A stretch of 6,536 bases of DNA from Nitrospira sp. GTDB lineage: Bacteria > Nitrospirota > Nitrospiria > Nitrospirales > Nitrospiraceae. This document shows, in pieces, positions 1-6,536 of the stretch; within the stretch, counting starts at the first letter, position 1, and each line of letters starts with the position of its first letter. The notes beneath the pieces are model-generated. The model saw only the letters and a program-made list of their open reading frames with translations, was not told where the DNA came from and searched no databases. Both the position numbers and the translations under genes were made by a program. Location: positions 1-6,536 of the forward strand of contig JABMDH010000031.1 of assembly GCA_015904075.1 (NCBI GenBank), given 5' to 3'.

Positions 1-1
1 G

Positions 2-745
2 CCGTTCGCCGAAACGTTGTTGTCGCAATTATCGTTGGCACCGGGCCTGAACATTCTCGACGTCGCATCGGGACATGGCATTCCCGCCTTCTATCTCGCC
101 GAGCAGGTCGGGCCAACGGGACGGGTGCTTGGCATCGATCTCAGCGCCGGCCAAGTCGCCCGTGCCCGGGCTATTCAAGGGACACACCTCCCTTGGTTGT
201 CGTTCGAATACCACGATGTCCGTGCGCTGCCCGATGAATTGCCCCTATTCGATCGCATAACCGGAAACCTCTCCGTCATGTTTTTCCGTCCCAACCGCGA
301 AGAGGCCCTACGCGGGTTGATCCGTCACTTAAAACCCGGCGGCCAGATGACGCTGACCTTTCCGTCACTCGGCACATTCGATTCGCTATGGCAACGCGTC
401 GATCATGAGTTGCTTCGGCGCGGCCACAGTACAGAGCGGGAACGCTTCCATGCGTATCTGGCTGAACGGCCTTCAGCGGAGGATGCCCGCCGGTGGCTTA
501 CTTCCCTTGAGATGACCAAGATCTCGGTGGTTGAACAACCTCTGGAAGTGGTGAGCGGGGACGGCCCGGCTTTTCTCTATCATCCGTTGCTGCGCGGGGG
601 ATTTTTGGATGATGTGTACGAGTGTTTTGAGGATCAAGGGCAGGCAGACGACATGATGACAGTAATCTCGACAGACCTGGACGGGTTCAGGCCACTGATT
701 GCGCTGCGCTGCGTGATGTCGGGTTGGAAGAGTGCGGCGGACTAG
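2..745 (+). CDS. Class I SAM-dependent methyltransferase, 5'-truncated by window edge
   Basis: This is the C-terminal part of a soluble methyltransferase that would transfer a methyl group from S-adenosylmethionine to an unidentified acceptor. The frame is open from base 2, and the residues PFAETL before the first possible start (TTG at 17) fit the helix that normally precedes motif I, so the true start lies upstream of the window. Motif I reads ILDVASGHG (about 53-79). The acidic end of the second strand follows as VLGIDLS, then an aspartate in YHDVRALP, and the post-core motif LKPGGQMTLTF. The overall look is UbiE/Methyltransf_11-like. The C-terminal region (YHPLLRGGFLDDVYECF onward) is the part that would define the substrate, and I do not recognise it. 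The TAG stop (743-745) overlaps the stop of the convergent hrpB gene. The fold is secure; the substrate is unknown. Confidence 0.88.
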   Translation, partial: PFAETLLSQLSLAPGLNILDVASGHGIPAFYLAEQVGPTGRVLGIDLSAGQVARARAIQGTHLPWLSFEYHDVRALPDELPLFDRITGNLSVMFFRPNREEALRGLIRHLKPGGQMTLTFPSLGTFDSLWQRVDHELLRRGHSTERERFHAYLAERPSAEDARRWLTSLEMTKISVVEQPLEVVSGDGPAFLYHPLLRGGFLDDVYECFEDQGQADDMMTVISTDLDGFRPLIALRCVMSGWKSAAD

Positions 746-2367
746 GGTGTTCTTCGTTTGGCTTTCGCCGTCGGAGGGGCGGTGAGGGGATCGTCGGGCC
801 AATGGTGCTTAGGGTAGCGGCCGCGCAGTTCTTTCCGCACGTCGTGGTATGTGTTGCGCCAAAACCCGGCCAGGTCTTGGGTGACTTGGACCGGCCGTTT
901 GGCCGGCGACAGCAAATGCAGCATGACGGGAATTTTTCCGCCTGCCACACGGGGTGTATCTTGGCAACCGAACAGCTCTTGAAGCCGCACGGCCAACACG
1001 GGCATTTCCGAGCCCTCGTAATCGAGTCGAACATGGGAACCGCTCGGCACGGTGAGATGGGTTGGGGCAAGGCGATCAAGTTGCTGTTGCTGTTCCCACG
1101 TCAGCAATGCATGAAGCGACGTGGCGAGATCCATGCGTTTGACGCGATCCAGCGTGGTGATGCCGGTGAGATAGGGGCCGAGCCACTGATCAATCGTGTG
1201 TAACAAGGTCTCATCTGACAGATCGGGCCAGCGCGACACACTTCCATCGGCTCGACGGAGCAACTGGACACGGGCGCGCCATTGCTGCAACTCCGGCGTC
1301 CAGCCCAGCGCGGCCAATCCTGACTGTCGAACTCCCTGCACTAACGCAGCAGCTATCAACGAAGGATCGGGCTTCGAGAGAGGCTGTTGCGAGAGTACGA
1401 GCGATCCCAAGCGTCGCTGTTTTGCCGCCCGCACGCTCTGCGTCTTGTCATCCCATGCCACCGTCTCAGTTTCGGCGATGTCCTTTTGGTACAGGGCCGC
1501 CAACGCTGTCTCCGATACCGGTGCGGCCAGATCGATGCGGGCCCATTGTTGGCCGCCGTCCAATTCAGCAATGACGAGGTACTGTTCCGTGCTGAGCGGG
1601 TCGGGGCCGGCAAAAGAAGCGCCGCGTCCATTGGCCATCAGATACCGTGCTTCGCTGCCGTTTTGCCGCTGGGCGATCCGGTCAGGATAGGCCAGCGCCA
1701 GCAGGGGCCCCACTTGATCGAGCGGCGCTTTCGTCTGTGGCCGTTCTCCTGTTGTGGTTCGGGCGAGCTGTCGGCGCCAGAGGTCTGCCGTCCGTTTGAT
1801 ATGCTGAGCGGCGCCACGATCGATTGTCGCGCCGTCAGCAAGATCCTGTTGCCCATACAGGGCATCGAGTCTGATTCGAAGATCGGCATTGCGATGCCCT
1901 CGATGGGTTCGGAGCCTATCGCGTTCGCTCAGGAGCGCGGCCACGTCACAAGCGAGAGTCGCCATGCGCAGAGACTGCGCTCTGAGAATCATATGGGCAA
2001 GTCGCGGATGTAGCGATAGTTCGGCCATCGCTCGTCCGTGAGGAGTGATACGGCCGCTGGAATCGATGGCGCCCAATCGGGTCAATAATTCTCTTGCCTG
2101 TGTGATCGCTCCGGAAGGCGGAGGGGTCAGCCAGGACAGTTCAGACGGATCGCCGGCACCCCACAGCGCGAGTTCTAAGACGAGCGGGGCAAGATCGGCT
2201 TCCAGTATTTCAGGAGGCCGGTGAGGAGTCAGTGATATCTGTTCCCGCTCGGTCCAGAGGCGGTAACAGATCCCCGGTTCCAGACGTCCGGCTCGGCCTC
2301 GCCGTTGGTCGGCAGCGTCCTGCGTGACGCGACTGGTCTCCAATCGGGTCAAGCCGGAGCGGGGATC
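742..2367 (-). pseudogene. hrpB: HrpB C-terminal fragment (motif VI, ratchet/OB region, HrpB C-terminal domain)
   Basis: The second piece of hrpB lies in a different frame from the start codon. Homology resumes at DPRSGLTRLETSRVTQ and runs 541 residues to the TAG at 742-744 without a stop. Motif VI QRRGRAGR is at 2284-2307. It is followed by LEPGICYRLWT, the helicase-associated region (PPEILEADLAPLVLELALWG) and the family-specific C-terminus with VQVTQDLAGFWRNTYHDVRKEL and RYPKHHWPDDP. The frame can be extended upstream to an ATG at 2626-2628, but residues before about 2367 are a shadow of the N-terminal frame and show no HrpB similarity, so that start should not be trusted. The unbroken length and normal composition argue for a recent lesion or a sequencing/assembly fault. 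Confidence 0.78.
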
Positions 2368-2971
2368 AGACGGCGAGGTCGAGACGGTCTGAAACCGGTT
2401 GGTCCAGATAGCGAGTCTCGACTGGAAACATCCGGCCGTCGCATCGGATTGTCGGCGCCTGGTGGAGCAGCACTCCGACCGGTCCGGAGTCCAGCGTCGC
2501 CGACATGACAAGCAGGCGGAGATCCGGGCGAAACAGCCGTTGTGTTTCAAGACAGAGCGCCAGTCCTGTATCCGCCTGCAGGCTACGCTCGTGAAATTCG
2601 TCAAAGAGGAGCATCGCGTAGGCTTCAAGCGACGGATCCTGCTGGAGCAGGCGCGTGAGAATGCCGTCCGTTACCACCTCAATTCGCGTATGTGGTCCAA
2701 TCTTCGTATCCAACCGCATCCGGTAGCCGACCGTCTCACCGACTGATTCATTGAGTGTGACGGCCATCCGATGGGCCGCTGCACGGGCGGCCAGTCGGCG
2801 CGGTTCCAACAGGAGGAGCTTCTTGCCGTGAAGCCAGGGGGCGTCAAGGAGGGCTAGTGGGACGCGAGTGGTTTTGCCTGCTCCAGGAGGCGCGGTTAAG
2901 ACCGCATTAGGCCTATCCCGGAGGGTTTGCAGGATTTCCGGCAGCACGGCTTCTATTGGCAAGCTGGACAT
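2366..2971 (-). CDS. hrpB: HrpB N-terminal fragment (ATPase lobe 1), prematurely terminated
   Basis: This is the only part of hrpB that can be translated from the normal start: 201 residues ending at TGA (2366-2368) directly after DRLDLAV. It contains the first RecA-like domain: Walker A GAGKTT at residues 30-35, EPRRLAARAAA (motif Ia) at about 56-66, VTDGILTRLLQ (Ib) at 100-110, DEFHER (II) at 124-129 and MSATLD (III) at 156-161. I chose ATG 2971 because MSSLPIEAVLPEIL matches the usual HrpB N-terminus. The frame stays open upstream to 3127, but that would overlap the divergent 65-residue gene and adds residues with no family resemblance. A possible ribosome-binding site, AAGGAG, lies 14 bases upstream, which is rather far. 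Any product would lack the second RecA domain and should not unwind nucleic acid. Confidence 0.75.
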   Translation of the reverse strand: MSSLPIEAVLPEILQTLRDRPNAVLTAPPGAGKTTRVPLALLDAPWLHGKKLLLLEPRRLAARAAAHRMAVTLNESVGETVGYRMRLDTKIGPHTRIEVVTDGILTRLLQQDPSLEAYAMLLFDEFHERSLQADTGLALCLETQRLFRPDLRLLVMSATLDSGPVGVLLHQAPTIRCDGRMFPVETRYLDQPVSDRLDLAV

Positions 2972-3042
2972 GGTAGGGTTCAGCACTCCTTGCGAAGTCA
3001 GACTGTACCAGACTTGCAAGGATAAGGGAGCGTTTTTCAGGC

Positions 3043-3240
3043 ATGGCCATGTATCGATGGACAGACGGCAAACCCACAGAGCCTGGCTGGTATTGGTTTC
3101 GTGGGCAGGCTCATGAAGCAGACCCATTCATCGTGTTGGTCGATGTCGTGGGACAGTTTCAATGGCCGGACGGCGGATATCAAGAAGTCGCACTGGCCAA
3201 AGGGGAGTGGGCAGGGCCGATCGAGGAACCAGAGGAATAG
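3043..3240 (+). CDS. Small tryptophan-rich protein of unknown function (65 aa)
   Basis: This is a 65-residue acidic protein that I do not recognise as a named family. It has five tryptophans (residues 6, 16, 18, 41, 56) plus several tyrosines and phenylalanines, a striking PGWYWFRG stretch at 14-21, a hydrophobic strand FIVLVDVVGQF at 29-39, and an acidic tail EEPEE. There is no signal peptide or membrane segment. The pattern suggests a small beta-rich domain, but that is inference. ATG 3043 is preferred over the in-frame ATG 3049 because AAGGGAG (3024-3030) sits 12 bases upstream. It is divergent from hrpB, with only 71 bases between the two starts, and 87 bases upstream of the DEAD-box helicase on the same strand. 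The aromatic, low-complexity-free composition makes a chance ORF unlikely. Confidence 0.68.
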   Translation: MAMYRWTDGKPTEPGWYWFRGQAHEADPFIVLVDVVGQFQWPDGGYQEVALAKGEWAGPIEEPEE

Positions 3241-3313
3241 CCGAGAACCATCCGGGCGCTCTTCTTGCCCGTTGCCTGTGTACGCAAGCCGATATCGGAT
3301 AGGAATCACACAG

Positions 3314-3318
3314 AAAGG
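3314..3318 (+). promoter_or_regulatory. Ribosome-binding site supporting the TTG start of the DEAD-box helicase
   Basis: AAAGG ends nine bases before TTG 3328, a normal Shine-Dalgarno spacing. It decides the start because the next in-frame ATG falls well inside the helicase core. Confidence 0.6.
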
Positions 3319-3327
3319 TAGCACTGC

Positions 3328-5100
3328 TTGTCTACGAAACATGAGAGTCCACAGGAACCTACGGCGCCGACGGCGACCGGATTTTCTCCAGGCTTTGCGG
3401 CACTGGGCTTGGAAGCATCCTTGCTGGCCACCTTGGACGCGCTGGGATATGAAGAGCCGACGCCCATACAACGGGAAGCCGTCCCTCCGCTGTTGGCCGG
3501 CAAAGACTTATTGGGCCAAGCCGCAACAGGAACAGGCAAGACTGCGGCATTTGCGCTGCCGCTACTCCAGCGTATCGCGCATGGAGTCAAACAGCGTCCA
3601 GCGGCGCTCATTCTGGTGCCGACACGTGAGTTGGCAATTCAAGTCGGGGAGGCCGTTCAGCGATATGGAAAGGAATTGCGTATCTCGGTACTGGCCTTGT
3701 ACGGCGGGCAAGCGATCAGTCCACAGTTCCATGCGTTGAAGCGGGGTGTCGACGTGATTGTGGCAACACCGGGGCGGGCGCTCGATCACATTCGCCGCCA
3801 GACGTTAAAGCTGGCGCATGTGCAGACTGTGGTCCTGGATGAAGCTGATGAGATGCTCGATATGGGCTTTGCTGACGATCTCGATGCGATTCTGCTCCAA
3901 ACGCCGGCGACGAAACAGACGGCGCTGTTTTCAGCAACGATGCCTCCGCGCATCAAGTCGATTGCGCACCGGCATCTTAAGCATCCTGTTGAGATCACGA
4001 TCGCAAAGGAGCCGGTCAAGGCCGGGACTGCCCCCAAAGTTCAACAAACGGCCTATGTCGTAGCCAGACAACACCGTGGCGCCGCCCTGGCTCGTGTCTT
4101 GGATGTGGCTGGCCCGAAGTCCGCGCTGGTATTCTGCAGAACCCGTGTGGAGGTCGACGAAGTTACTGCGATGCTAAACGGGCGAGGCCGACGTGCCGAG
4201 GCCATTCATGGAGGGATGAGCCAGCAGCAGCGGGATCGCGTGATGAGTGCCTTCCGATCAGGTCAAACGGAACTACTGGTGGCCACTGATGTCGCGGCGC
4301 GCGGTCTCGATATTCCGCACGTCTCGCATGTGATTAACTTCGATTTGCCCTCTTCTGCCGAGGTCTATGTGCATCGAATCGGTCGAACCGGCCGGGCCGG
4401 TCGTGAAGGCGCCGCCATCACTATTCTCGACCCGCGCGAACAACGCCTCTTGCGGAGCATCGAAATCCATACGAAATCCAAGGTAATTGTTGCGCAGGTT
4501 CCGACCGTCGGAGATCTTCGCGCCACCAGGCTGGAACGAACGAAGACAGCCGTGAAGGAGATCATAGACGCAGGAGAATTAGAACCGTTTCTGGCTGTCG
4601 CTGAGGCGCTGGCGGCAGCCGGTAGCCCGATTGAGGTGGCGGCTGCCGCGATGAAATTAATCCATCGCGCGCAAGGTGGCGAACGATCAGAGCAAGAGAT
4701 CCCGGGGGCACTCAGCCGTGCTCCTGAGCCCTATCGGCCCCAGCCTCGGTCTGCGCCCTATCCGGCGGGACGCCAGCCGTCCGGAGATCGTCCCGGACGG
4801 CTCATTATGCGGCCAGGGGTGAGGCCACCGGCAGGGAGAACAACACGGAGCGCCGGCGAACCAGGAATGGCACGCTTGTATGTGGGGGCGGGACGAGAGT
4901 CCGGCATCAGGCCTGGCGATCTGGTCGGTGCCATTGCAAACGAAGCCAAGGTTAACGCCGGCGTGATCGGCGCCATTGAAATCGAAGAGCGGTTTTCGAT
5001 CGTGGATGTTCCGGCCGAGATGGCCAAGGGAATACTGGAGGCGCTCAGCCGGTCCCGTATCAAAGGACGAAAGGTCCCCGTGCGCGTCTTCAAGGATTGA
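3328..5100 (+). CDS. deaD: DEAD-box ATP-dependent RNA helicase, DeaD/CsdA type with DbpA-like RNA-binding tail
   Basis: This 590-residue cytoplasmic RNA helicase couples ATP hydrolysis to local RNA duplex unwinding. Relatives act in ribosome assembly, cold adaptation and mRNA turnover. All core motifs are present: Q motif (F23; GYEEPTPIQ 40-48), I ATGTGKT (66-72), Ia PTRELA (98-103), GG (126-127), Ib TPGR (147-150), II DEAD (171-174), III SAT (202-204), IV ALVFCRT (266-272), V ATDVAARGLD (319-328) and VI HRIGRTGRAG (349-358). An alpha-helical segment (about 400-450) resembles the CsdA/CshA dimerisation region. A Pro/Arg-rich linker (about 462-510) leads to a DbpA-type RNA-binding domain (about 515-588, RLYVGAGRESGIRPGDLVGA). 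The start is TTG 3328 with AAAGG nine bases upstream; no in-frame ATG or GTG precedes the Q motif. The exact orthologue (DeaD, CshA or another paralogue) cannot be fixed from this sequence alone. Confidence 0.95.
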   Translation: MSTKHESPQEPTAPTATGFSPGFAALGLEASLLATLDALGYEEPTPIQREAVPPLLAGKDLLGQAATGTGKTAAFALPLLQRIAHGVKQRPAALILVPTRELAIQVGEAVQRYGKELRISVLALYGGQAISPQFHALKRGVDVIVATPGRALDHIRRQTLKLAHVQTVVLDEADEMLDMGFADDLDAILLQTPATKQTALFSATMPPRIKSIAHRHLKHPVEITIAKEPVKAGTAPKVQQTAYVVARQHRGAALARVLDVAGPKSALVFCRTRVEVDEVTAMLNGRGRRAEAIHGGMSQQQRDRVMSAFRSGQTELLVATDVAARGLDIPHVSHVINFDLPSSAEVYVHRIGRTGRAGREGAAITILDPREQRLLRSIEIHTKSKVIVAQVPTVGDLRATRLERTKTAVKEIIDAGELEPFLAVAEALAAAGSPIEVAAAAMKLIHRAQGGERSEQEIPGALSRAPEPYRPQPRSAPYPAGRQPSGDRPGRLIMRPGVRPPAGRTTRSAGEPGMARLYVGAGRESGIRPGDLVGAIANEAKVNAGVIGAIEIEERFSIVDVPAEMAKGILEALSRSRIKGRKVPVRVFKD

Positions 5101-5126
5101 CGGCTTGAGATGGCGAGAGGAAGAGC

Positions 5127-5136
5127 GGGAGGAGGG
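5127..5136 (+). promoter_or_regulatory. Strong Shine-Dalgarno sequence of the O-methyltransferase gene
   Basis: A purine-rich GGGAGGAGGGG run lies just upstream of ATG 5139 in the 38-base gap after the helicase stop. It fixes the start and would allow efficient initiation on a transcript reading through from the helicase gene. The nearby ATG at 5110 is out of frame. Confidence 0.65.
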
Positions 5137-5138
5137 GC

Positions 5139-6152
5139 ATGGCCACAAGTAAAGTAACTCCGGCGAAGATCCTGCAACTCGGCACCGGATTTTGGGGATC
5201 AAAAACCTTGCTCAGTGCCATCGAGCTTGGTGTGTTCACAGAGTTGGGAAAAGGTGCGCTTGACGGAGAGATTTTAAGAACACGCCTCCACTTGCATCCC
5301 CGGAGTGCACGCGATTTTTTTGATGCGCTTGTTGCCTTGGGCATGTTGAAACGGGTGGGGTCTCGCTACGCCAATACCTCAGAGTCCTCGCGTTTTCTCG
5401 ATCGAAACAAGCTGTCATACATCGGCGGAATTCTCGAAATGTGTAATGCGCGGCTCTATGGGTTCTGGGGATCGTTGACGGATGGCCTCCGCACAGGACA
5501 ACCGCAGAATGAGGTGAAAACCGGCGGGGACTTTTTTCGCACTCTCTATGGCGATCCGAAACGGCTGGAGGGGTTTCTCAAAGCGATGACAGGTCTCAGT
5601 GTCGGATCCGCGCAGGTGATCGCCCAAAAGTTTCCCTGGAAACGATATCGAACATTTGTGGATGTGGGCTGCGCCCAGGGAGGGGTGGCAGTCGGAATAG
5701 CTCTTGCCCATAAGCATCTGAATGGCGGTGGAATGGATCTGCCGGTGGTCCAGCCGGTATTCGACGCCTACGCGCAGGCACGGGGAGTCGGGAAGCGCCT
5801 CAGGTTTTATCCGGGAGATTTCTTCAAGGATTCATTGCCGACGTGCGATGTCATGATCATGGGCCATATTCTCCATGACTGGAATCTGGAGGAGAAAATG
5901 CTGCTGCTTCGCAAGTCATACGAGGCATTGACGCCAGGTGGGGCATTGATTGTCCATGAAGCGCTCATCGACGACAAGCGCAAGCGGAATGCATTCGGGC
6001 TGCTCATGAGCCTTAATATGCTGATCGAAACGCACGGCGGATTCGACTTTACCGGCGCAGATTGCCGAAAGTGGATGAAACAGGCCGGGTTCAGGCGGAC
6101 ACAGGTCATTCCATTAGCAGGGCCTGATGGGATGGTGGTAGGATTCAAATGA
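5139..6152 (+). CDS. SAM-dependent O-methyltransferase, plant/CrtF-type with dimerisation domain
   Basis: This complete 337-residue protein has the architecture of hydroxyneurosporene/acetylserotonin/caffeate-type O-methyltransferases, which methylate a hydroxyl group on a small, often aromatic or polyketide-like molecule. The N-terminal winged-helix dimerisation domain spans about residues 10-90 ([14 protein letters not shown], then [18 protein letters not shown], then [13 protein letters not shown]). The SAM-binding domain has motif [10 protein letters not shown] (174-182), motif II GMDLPVV (198-204), the acidic-loop motif [10 protein letters not shown] (225-234), and [12 protein letters not shown] (242-253), whose H246 aligns with the catalytic base histidine of the family. 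The post motif is [16 protein letters not shown] (264-279) and the C-terminal segment is [10 protein letters not shown]...WMKQAGF. ATG 5139 has a strong ribosome-binding site. It follows the helicase by 38 bases and may share its transcript. The substrate cannot be inferred, since no biosynthetic genes surround it. Confidence 0.9.
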   Translation: MATSKVTPAKILQLGTGFWGSKTLLSAIELGVFTELGKGALDGEILRTRLHLHPRSARDFFDALVALGMLKRVGSRYANTSESSRFLDRNKLSYIGGILEMCNARLYGFWGSLTDGLRTGQPQNEVKTGGDFFRTLYGDPKRLEGFLKAMTGLSVGSAQVIAQKFPWKRYRTFVDVGCAQGGVAVGIALAHKHLNGGGMDLPVVQPVFDAYAQARGVGKRLRFYPGDFFKDSLPTCDVMIMGHILHDWNLEEKMLLLRKSYEALTPGGALIVHEALIDDKRKRNAFGLLMSLNMLIETHGGFDFTGADCRKWMKQAGFRRTQVIPLAGPDGMVVGFK

Positions 6153-6208
6153 GAGACGGCCGGTTTTGCTCAATCAGTGTGTGAACTGAGGGGATTGGTT
6201 GATGATAG

Positions 6209-6536
6209 CTATGGCTCAAGAGACAATGGTTTAGGCTGCTCCTCTTGACTCTTAACTTGAGCTTTTGGCTTCCAGTTTCTGGCCAGGAATTGGGCTTGAG
6301 CGATCTGATTCCTGGTCATCTCGAGAACGAGCCGATCCCGCCATTTCGCACCGTCTTTTTCCCCATAGGCTGCAGCCAGGTTGTACCAGAGGTGAGCTTG
6401 TACCAGATCCTTGGTCACGCTCCGTCCCTTCTCATAATGGACTCCGATAGTCATCATTGCTCGTGCATGACCGTAATCCGCTGACAACCTGCACCAGCGT
6501 AACGCCTCCTGATAATCCTGGAGCATGCCACGGCCA
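6209..6536 (-). CDS. Sel1-repeat (TPR-like) protein, C-terminal part, truncated by window edge
   Basis: This is the 3' end of a gene that enters from the right edge of the window. The frame remains open to the last bases (GRG precedes MLQDYQEAL), so ATG 6526 is an internal methionine, not the start. Two Sel1-like repeats are visible: the end of one (GRGMLQDYQEALRWCRLSA then YGHARAM) and a second (IGVHYEKGRSVTKDLVQAHLWYNLAAAYG). A terminal helix (RNQIAQAQFLARNWKPK) commonly caps this repeat type, followed by a charged, disordered tail rich in Lys, Gln and Pro. Sel1 repeats form alpha-solenoids for protein-protein contact, and the partner here is unknown. The missing N-terminus would show whether the protein is exported. 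It is convergent with the O-methyltransferase, 56 bases apart. Confidence 0.85.
   Translation of the reverse strand, partial: GRGMLQDYQEALRWCRLSADYGHARAMMTIGVHYEKGRSVTKDLVQAHLWYNLAAAYGEKDGAKWRDRLVLEMTRNQIAQAQFLARNWKPKAQVKSQEEQPKPLSLEP

Larger units (their letters stand above)
742..2971 (-). pseudogene. hrpB: ATP-dependent helicase HrpB, disrupted by internal deletion and frameshift
   Basis: HrpB is a DExH-box (DEAH/RHA-type, superfamily 2) nucleic-acid helicase. Its cellular role in most bacteria is poorly defined. The gene reads from ATG at 2971 to the stop at 742-744 but occupies two frames. The N-terminal frame (2971-2366) has motif I GAGKTT, DEFH as motif II and SAT as motif III. The C-terminal frame (from about 2367) has motif VI QRRGRAGR and the HrpB C-terminal region ending in RYPKHHWPDDP. 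Between DRLDLAV in one frame and DPRSGLTRL in the other, family members have roughly 100 residues carrying motifs IV and V; here they are absent. The two parts encode 201 and 541 residues. Adding about 100 gives about 840, close to a normal HrpB length. The missing length must be 3n+2 bases, so the rest is out of frame. A functional helicase is not expected from this sequence. The alternative is an assembly error in an intact gene. The family assignment is very firm. Confidence 0.9.

Noticed and set aside
2073..2352. A 13-base direct repeat, CCAATCGGGTCAA, at 2073-2085 and 2340-2352, the second copy close to the hrpB junction.
   Set aside because: Both copies encode LTRL within hrpB and neither lies at the breakpoint (2365-2371). 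Family members have normal coding sequence between the two copies, and it is still present here, so this repeat did not cause the deletion.
2972..3042. A divergent promoter pair between hrpB and the 65-residue gene.
   Set aside because: One is logically expected, but the candidate boxes (TTGCAA, GATAAG, TACAGT) are not at proper spacing on either strand.
2366..3127. An hrpB start at 3127 giving a 253-residue N-terminal fragment.
   Set aside because: The extra 52 residues have no HrpB character and would run through the divergent 65-residue gene. The family N-terminus fits ATG 2971.
3253..3271. A small hairpin (CGGGC, nine-base loop, GCCCG) between the 65-residue gene and the helicase, as a possible terminator.
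   Set aside because: The stem is only five base pairs, the loop is long and no T-run follows, so it is not a credible intrinsic terminator.
3289..3298. The perfect 10-base palindrome CCGATATCGG upstream of the helicase, as a possible operator.
   Set aside because: A single 10-base palindrome is expected by chance at this scale, there is no second copy nearby, and no convincing -35/-10 pair surrounds it.
3101..3739. Long alternative-frame ORFs overlapping the helicase start, on both strands.
   Set aside because: Their translations are rich in Arg, Cys and Ser with no domain pattern, as expected of shadows of the real DEAD-box frame.
6153..6208. A hairpin TCAGT-GTGTGA-ACTGA between the convergent O-methyltransferase and Sel1 genes, as a bidirectional terminator.
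   Set aside because: The stem is five base pairs with mismatches directly outside it and no T-run on either strand.

Overview
This is bacterial chromosomal DNA, moderately GC-rich and densely coded, with mixed start codons including a convincing TTG start. The gene content (an HrpB-type DExH helicase, a DEAD-box helicase with a DbpA-like tail, a small-molecule O-methyltransferase, a Sel1-repeat protein) suggests a Gram-negative-type bacterium. My impression is Nitrospira/Nitrospirota or a neighbouring phylum, but nothing in the window settles the taxonomy.

Layout: (1) positions 2-745, plus strand, the 3' part of a class I SAM-dependent methyltransferase that begins before the window. (2) 742-2971, minus strand, hrpB, a DExH-box ATP-dependent helicase gene. 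It converges on gene 1 and the two stop codons overlap in a CTAG. It is split into two frames by what looks like an internal deletion of about 300 bases near 2365-2371 that removes helicase motifs IV and V. (3) 3043-3240, plus strand, a 65-residue tryptophan-rich protein of unknown function, divergent from hrpB. (4) 3328-5100, plus strand, a 590-residue DEAD-box RNA helicase (DeaD/CsdA type) with all motifs intact, starting at TTG. (5) 5139-6152, plus strand, a plant/CrtF-type O-methyltransferase 38 bases downstream of the helicase and possibly cotranscribed with it. (6) 6209-6536, minus strand, the C-terminal end of a Sel1-repeat protein that continues past the window, convergent with gene 5.

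No stretch above 300 bases lacks a gene. The four gaps (2972-3042, 3241-3327, 5101-5138, 6153-6208) contain ribosome-binding sites but no promoter or terminator I can defend. I see no RNA gene, CRISPR array, insertion sequence, attachment site or origin.

The genes do not form one pathway: this looks like ordinary housekeeping and accessory chromosome, not a defence island or a new system. The observation most worth checking is the broken hrpB: its remaining reading frames are clean and only one lesion is visible, so it is either a very recent gene loss or an assembly error.
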